A stretch of DNA of 64,000 nt from Quillaja saponaria (Eukaryota > Streptophyta > Magnoliopsida > Fabales > Quillajaceae): positions 7,998,001 to 8,062,000 of the forward strand of contig CM055609.1 in assembly GCA_029379385.1 (NCBI GenBank). The letters run 5' to 3'. The translations under genes and the position numbers were made by a program. Numbering within the stretch: the stretch's first letter is position 1; every line of letters begins with the position of its first letter. Of the stretch, positions 60,906 through 64,000 are shown one piece after another. The notes beneath the pieces are model-generated. The model was not told the origin of the DNA. It made no database searches and saw only the letters and a list, made by a program, of their open reading frames with translations.

Positions 60906-63204
60906 GTCCATATCTAACACAAATTAAAAAATATATTTGACTTGTTTCAAATAAATAAAATACAATTAATCACTATAACAAACATTAAAAATAAAATAAT
61001 AATAATTAAAAAAAGCAATAGGAATCTTGGATATTAAAAGTATTTGCATTGTATGAGACTTTTCTATGCCCACTAACAAAGAAATTAATGGAATCAATAT
61101 AGTAGAGCAATCAATATACTAAGTCACAAGTTGCATTATTGGAATGTTAACTTTGTGAAACAATTGGGAATTTTTTGGAGATTGGATTCAGTTACTAATT
61201 CATGATCTGTAATGACAAAAATGTTATGTGTGCAACAATACTAGAGCTATTACAATAGGTGGCAGAAGATGATGATGACATCAAGGTTTTAGCTTTAACT
61301 TTTCCTAATTTAAAAGTTATACCTCATTGCTTTCATAAGATAAAAGATCGAGATCTTACTTAGGAATAGGAACTTAGTATGTAGCACAACTAGTTTCTTA
61401 TTTCATGAGTTCAATAATCAAAATTATATTACTCAAATTTCAAATGGCCACCTATATGAACAATCAAATTTTAAAAATTTAATCAGATTCCAAACTTCAA
61501 AACCCAGAGAAAAAAAATTAGATGTGAGAAAAAGACTTACTTAGAATTAGAATATGGCTTAGATGGGTTACCAAAAACATATATGTCTTGTGATTTTGGA
61601 GGTTTATGGCTCTAAGCTTGAACAAATAGAAACTAGATGCTTATTTATTAATCGTAATATATATTCACAAAAACACTTCAAATTTATAGAGTACATCTTC
61701 ACCTTTCTTTCTTCTTTTTTTTAATTTACAAATGATATATGTTAATCGTAAATATAGATTCACAAAAACACTTCAAATTTTTTATAACAAATATTTGTAA
61801 CGAGATCATATAAATTGTTGTATAATAAGATTAAATAAAAAAGAAAATCTAATTTAATTTATAAAACATTAAATAATGAACATCAAATAACTAAATAAAT
61901 TTAGAAGATATTATATACAACTAAATTAATATTATGATATGATTGCATTTAGAACTTTGATGAACCATACAAACTTAATGCTATGACGATTAATACAATT
62001 TATTTCATTTGCTAAAAAAGAAAAAAAGGTTAAAATAAGAAACAAGAGATAAAAAGTGAAAAGCATAAAAAGAAAAATTATAACTAGAATAATTTGATCT
62101 TTTTTGAGTTAATTTGTTACATTAAATAACTAACTTGGATGATTAGGATTATTTTTCAATTAAGAGTCAAATAAGGGTACTATGTGCCTAATTTGATAAC
62201 TTATAGGGGTTATTACAAAATAGGTCAAGTAAATATAGTAAAATTTCACTATATTTAAATATCAATAATTTAAAGTTAAATATCACTATATTATTATAAT
62301 ACCAAGTAATCATTTTTATTACTAAAAGTATTTTCATTTATAATACTAAAAGTATTTTCTCATGTAATAAATAAGTGAGAAAGAGTTTATTTTCTTGTAT
62401 AAAACCTATCTGTCATTGAATTAATCAACAAAATTTTAAATTCTCCTATTTACTTAGGTGCAACATAAGCGAAGAGCCTTCAAAAGTTATATTAGTATCT
62501 CCTTGACTTATACAACTCAAACATCATAATTGAAATCTAAAGATATATCACCAATATTGGGTTGGTTTAACAAAAAAAAAATTCAAAAATTGTTATTCAA
62601 AGAGATTGAGAGCTCAAGTCTTCTTGACCACAATCTACATGTGATGGTCATCTGGGCGTAATATTTCTTGTTGAATAGTGTAAGATACCCTACCTACATT
62701 TTCATTTTACATACCAAAAGAATCTAAAGATGTATTTAAAATAACAAAATTGATATAAATTGATTCTTATCACATTTCTCTATAATAATTAATTACTAGT
62801 GACAATTTATTTATATAAATAATTATTCATAAATGAACTTGGTCACTTATTACATGAGAAAATATTGTTAATTTTATAAATGAAAATTTTCTTAGTAATA
62901 AAAATAAATAATTGGTATTTATTTATTTTATTTAGTACAAGTTTTTTGTGAATTTCATAAAAATATTTCATTTAATAAAAGAGCTGAGAATTTTATATTT
63001 TTTATGCGAAAAATCAGTTACACCTTATTTTTCTCTTGGAAATTTTGTTCTATTCATAAAATTAAAGAAAAAGACCTAACTCTAGATTTATGCATATCAT
63101 TAAGATAATAGTGATATATATATACATATATATATTATCAATTAATTTGTTTTTTTTATAAGAAGAAAAACAAAAAAGCTATGAGGAAGAAACAATAATT
63201 TTAC
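60906..63204. other. AT-rich spacer right of the hAT relic
   Basis: May include the 5' part of the hAT element; no matching terminal repeat was found. An inverted-repeat element lies at 62299-62919. No gene seen. Confidence 0.5.
62299..62919. repeat. Inverted repeat with about 80-bp arms (foldback/MITE candidate)
   Basis: Left arm 62299-62377 and the reverse complement of 62842-62919 share ATACCAA, ATTTTTATTACTAA, ATTTTCATTTATAA and TATTTTCTCATGTAATAA in the same order, separated by about 465 bp. Outer limits and target duplication could not be fixed in this AT-rich DNA. Confidence 0.7.
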
Positions 63205-63850
63205 GCTTCAAGTAACCCCTTGATTATCTCCACTAAGTAATATCTAAAGGCAGCTGCTGCCATATCATTTGAGCACGACCTCCATCTATTACTGTATTTG
63301 CTAACTTCTCGGTCACACCATTCACCTCACGATATACATGGTCAATTATACATGTTATTATATAATTGAGACAAAATTTTAGAACAAATTAATTATGACC
63401 ATTCACCTCAGCTTTTTGTTGTGCATAGACTATTGGATTCCAAACAGACTCACAAAGTAAAATTAAAATCAAAACCTTGTTTTATATATATTTTGGATCT
63501 GTTTAAAGTTTGAACAACCAACCACAAGCAAAAGACAAGTTAACACCATATCAGCATCCAAAAAGTTAGGTAAAGTATCTGTGGAATCAACCAATGACGA
63601 ACAACAAAAAAGAACAGAAATGTACGAATACTGGTTTTCTAATTCAAGATCTATAATAACAATATATATTTTTCAGTTTGACTTATTTAAGTTTTATATG
63701 TTGACCCTTTCTAGTTGTTTTCACTTTCATTTTCCATAAAATATTTAGATGACAAAGAAAGTTGTCTTTGAGTTCGGCAGGTATCCCATCCCTTTCAATA
63801 AAACCACCAGCACCCGGCCCCCATGCCTGCCTTGTTAGCATTGTTATCTA
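63205..63850 (-). pseudogene. RNase H-like (RVT_3) retroelement fragment, decayed
   Basis: The minus strand has AWGPGAGGFIERDGIPAE (about 63830-63776), like the start of a plant RNase H-type domain (G-G..I.R..G). About 450 bp later comes HVYREVNGVTEKLANTVIDG (about 63345-63280), like its end (HVYREAN..AD.LA), followed by WQQLPLDIT and a stop. The interior is frameshifted and AT-rich. Such domains occur in LINE-type elements and their derivatives. Confidence 0.6.
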
Positions 63851-64000
63851 TTTTTCTGTTTTGTCCTTCTGAATTTTTAGGACAAGACCTTAATTTGCAT
63901 CATTGAGATAGACTGGTAAACCTTTCTAGTTGACCATGTGCCTTTGTTTTTATACTTGTTATCTATGCCACATATAAATTTATTGGCAGGGACTCTGAAA
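63851..64000. other. Right edge, nothing recognised
   Basis: No coding or repeat signal seen in the last 150 bp. Confidence 0.4.

Noticed and set aside
1..64000. CRISPR arrays, bacterial operons, rRNA or tRNA genes
   Set aside because: No regularly spaced repeats, no operon-like packing and no recognisable tRNA or rRNA; the window is plant nuclear DNA. A tRNA scan could not be run.

Overview
This 64-kb window is nuclear DNA of a flowering plant, almost certainly a eudicot. It is AT-rich with long non-coding spacers. Its genes are split by many short GT-AG introns, and it carries plant-only families: an ETTIN/ARF3 auxin response factor, an MLO protein, a CC-type glutaredoxin, a DUF599 protein, COMT-type O-methyltransferases and neprosin (DUF239) proteins. 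The species cannot be fixed from sequence alone. All exon models were built by eye from splice consensus, frame continuity and paralogue comparison.

Layout. The left edge holds the 5' end of a guanylate-binding-protein gene (minus strand). After it come a Tourist-like element, a decayed copy of the splicing factor CWC22, and an intact single-exon CC-type glutaredoxin (minus) whose upstream region is rich in TGACG motifs. Positions 8.5-32.5 kb hold a direct tandem array of neprosin-family genes. Four copies are decayed by different lesions, one is a stray last-exon fragment, and two, at the right end (25.2-28.0 and 30.2-32.5 kb), are completely open across seven phase-0 exons. Two well-delimited transposons lie in the array: a 790-bp non-autonomous hAT element inside an intron, and a 540-bp long-TIR Mutator-like MITE between copies.

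The middle holds a complete 14-exon MLO gene (minus, 490 aa) and a ten-exon ARF3/ETTIN gene (minus). ARF3 has two tasiR-ARF target sites and two upstream ORFs. All its exons can be assigned, but the reading frame as given is broken by three single-base insertions, each a doubled C on the coding strand. From 45 to 53 kb no gene was recognised, although one GC-richer stretch carries three CACGTG boxes.

The right part holds a DUF599 pseudogene, one intact two-exon O-methyltransferase with an unusual catalytic neighbourhood, two broken 3' fragments of its duplicates, a decayed hAT transposase gene (TTF-zinc-finger/DUF4371 type), an inverted-repeat element and a decayed RNase H-like retroelement fragment.

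The genes do not form a pathway. The themes are local tandem duplication with decay (neprosin, O-methyltransferase) and transposon insertion. No wholly new system was found. The best leads are the neprosin array history, the ARF3 frame breaks and upstream ORFs, and the O-methyltransferase active-site change.
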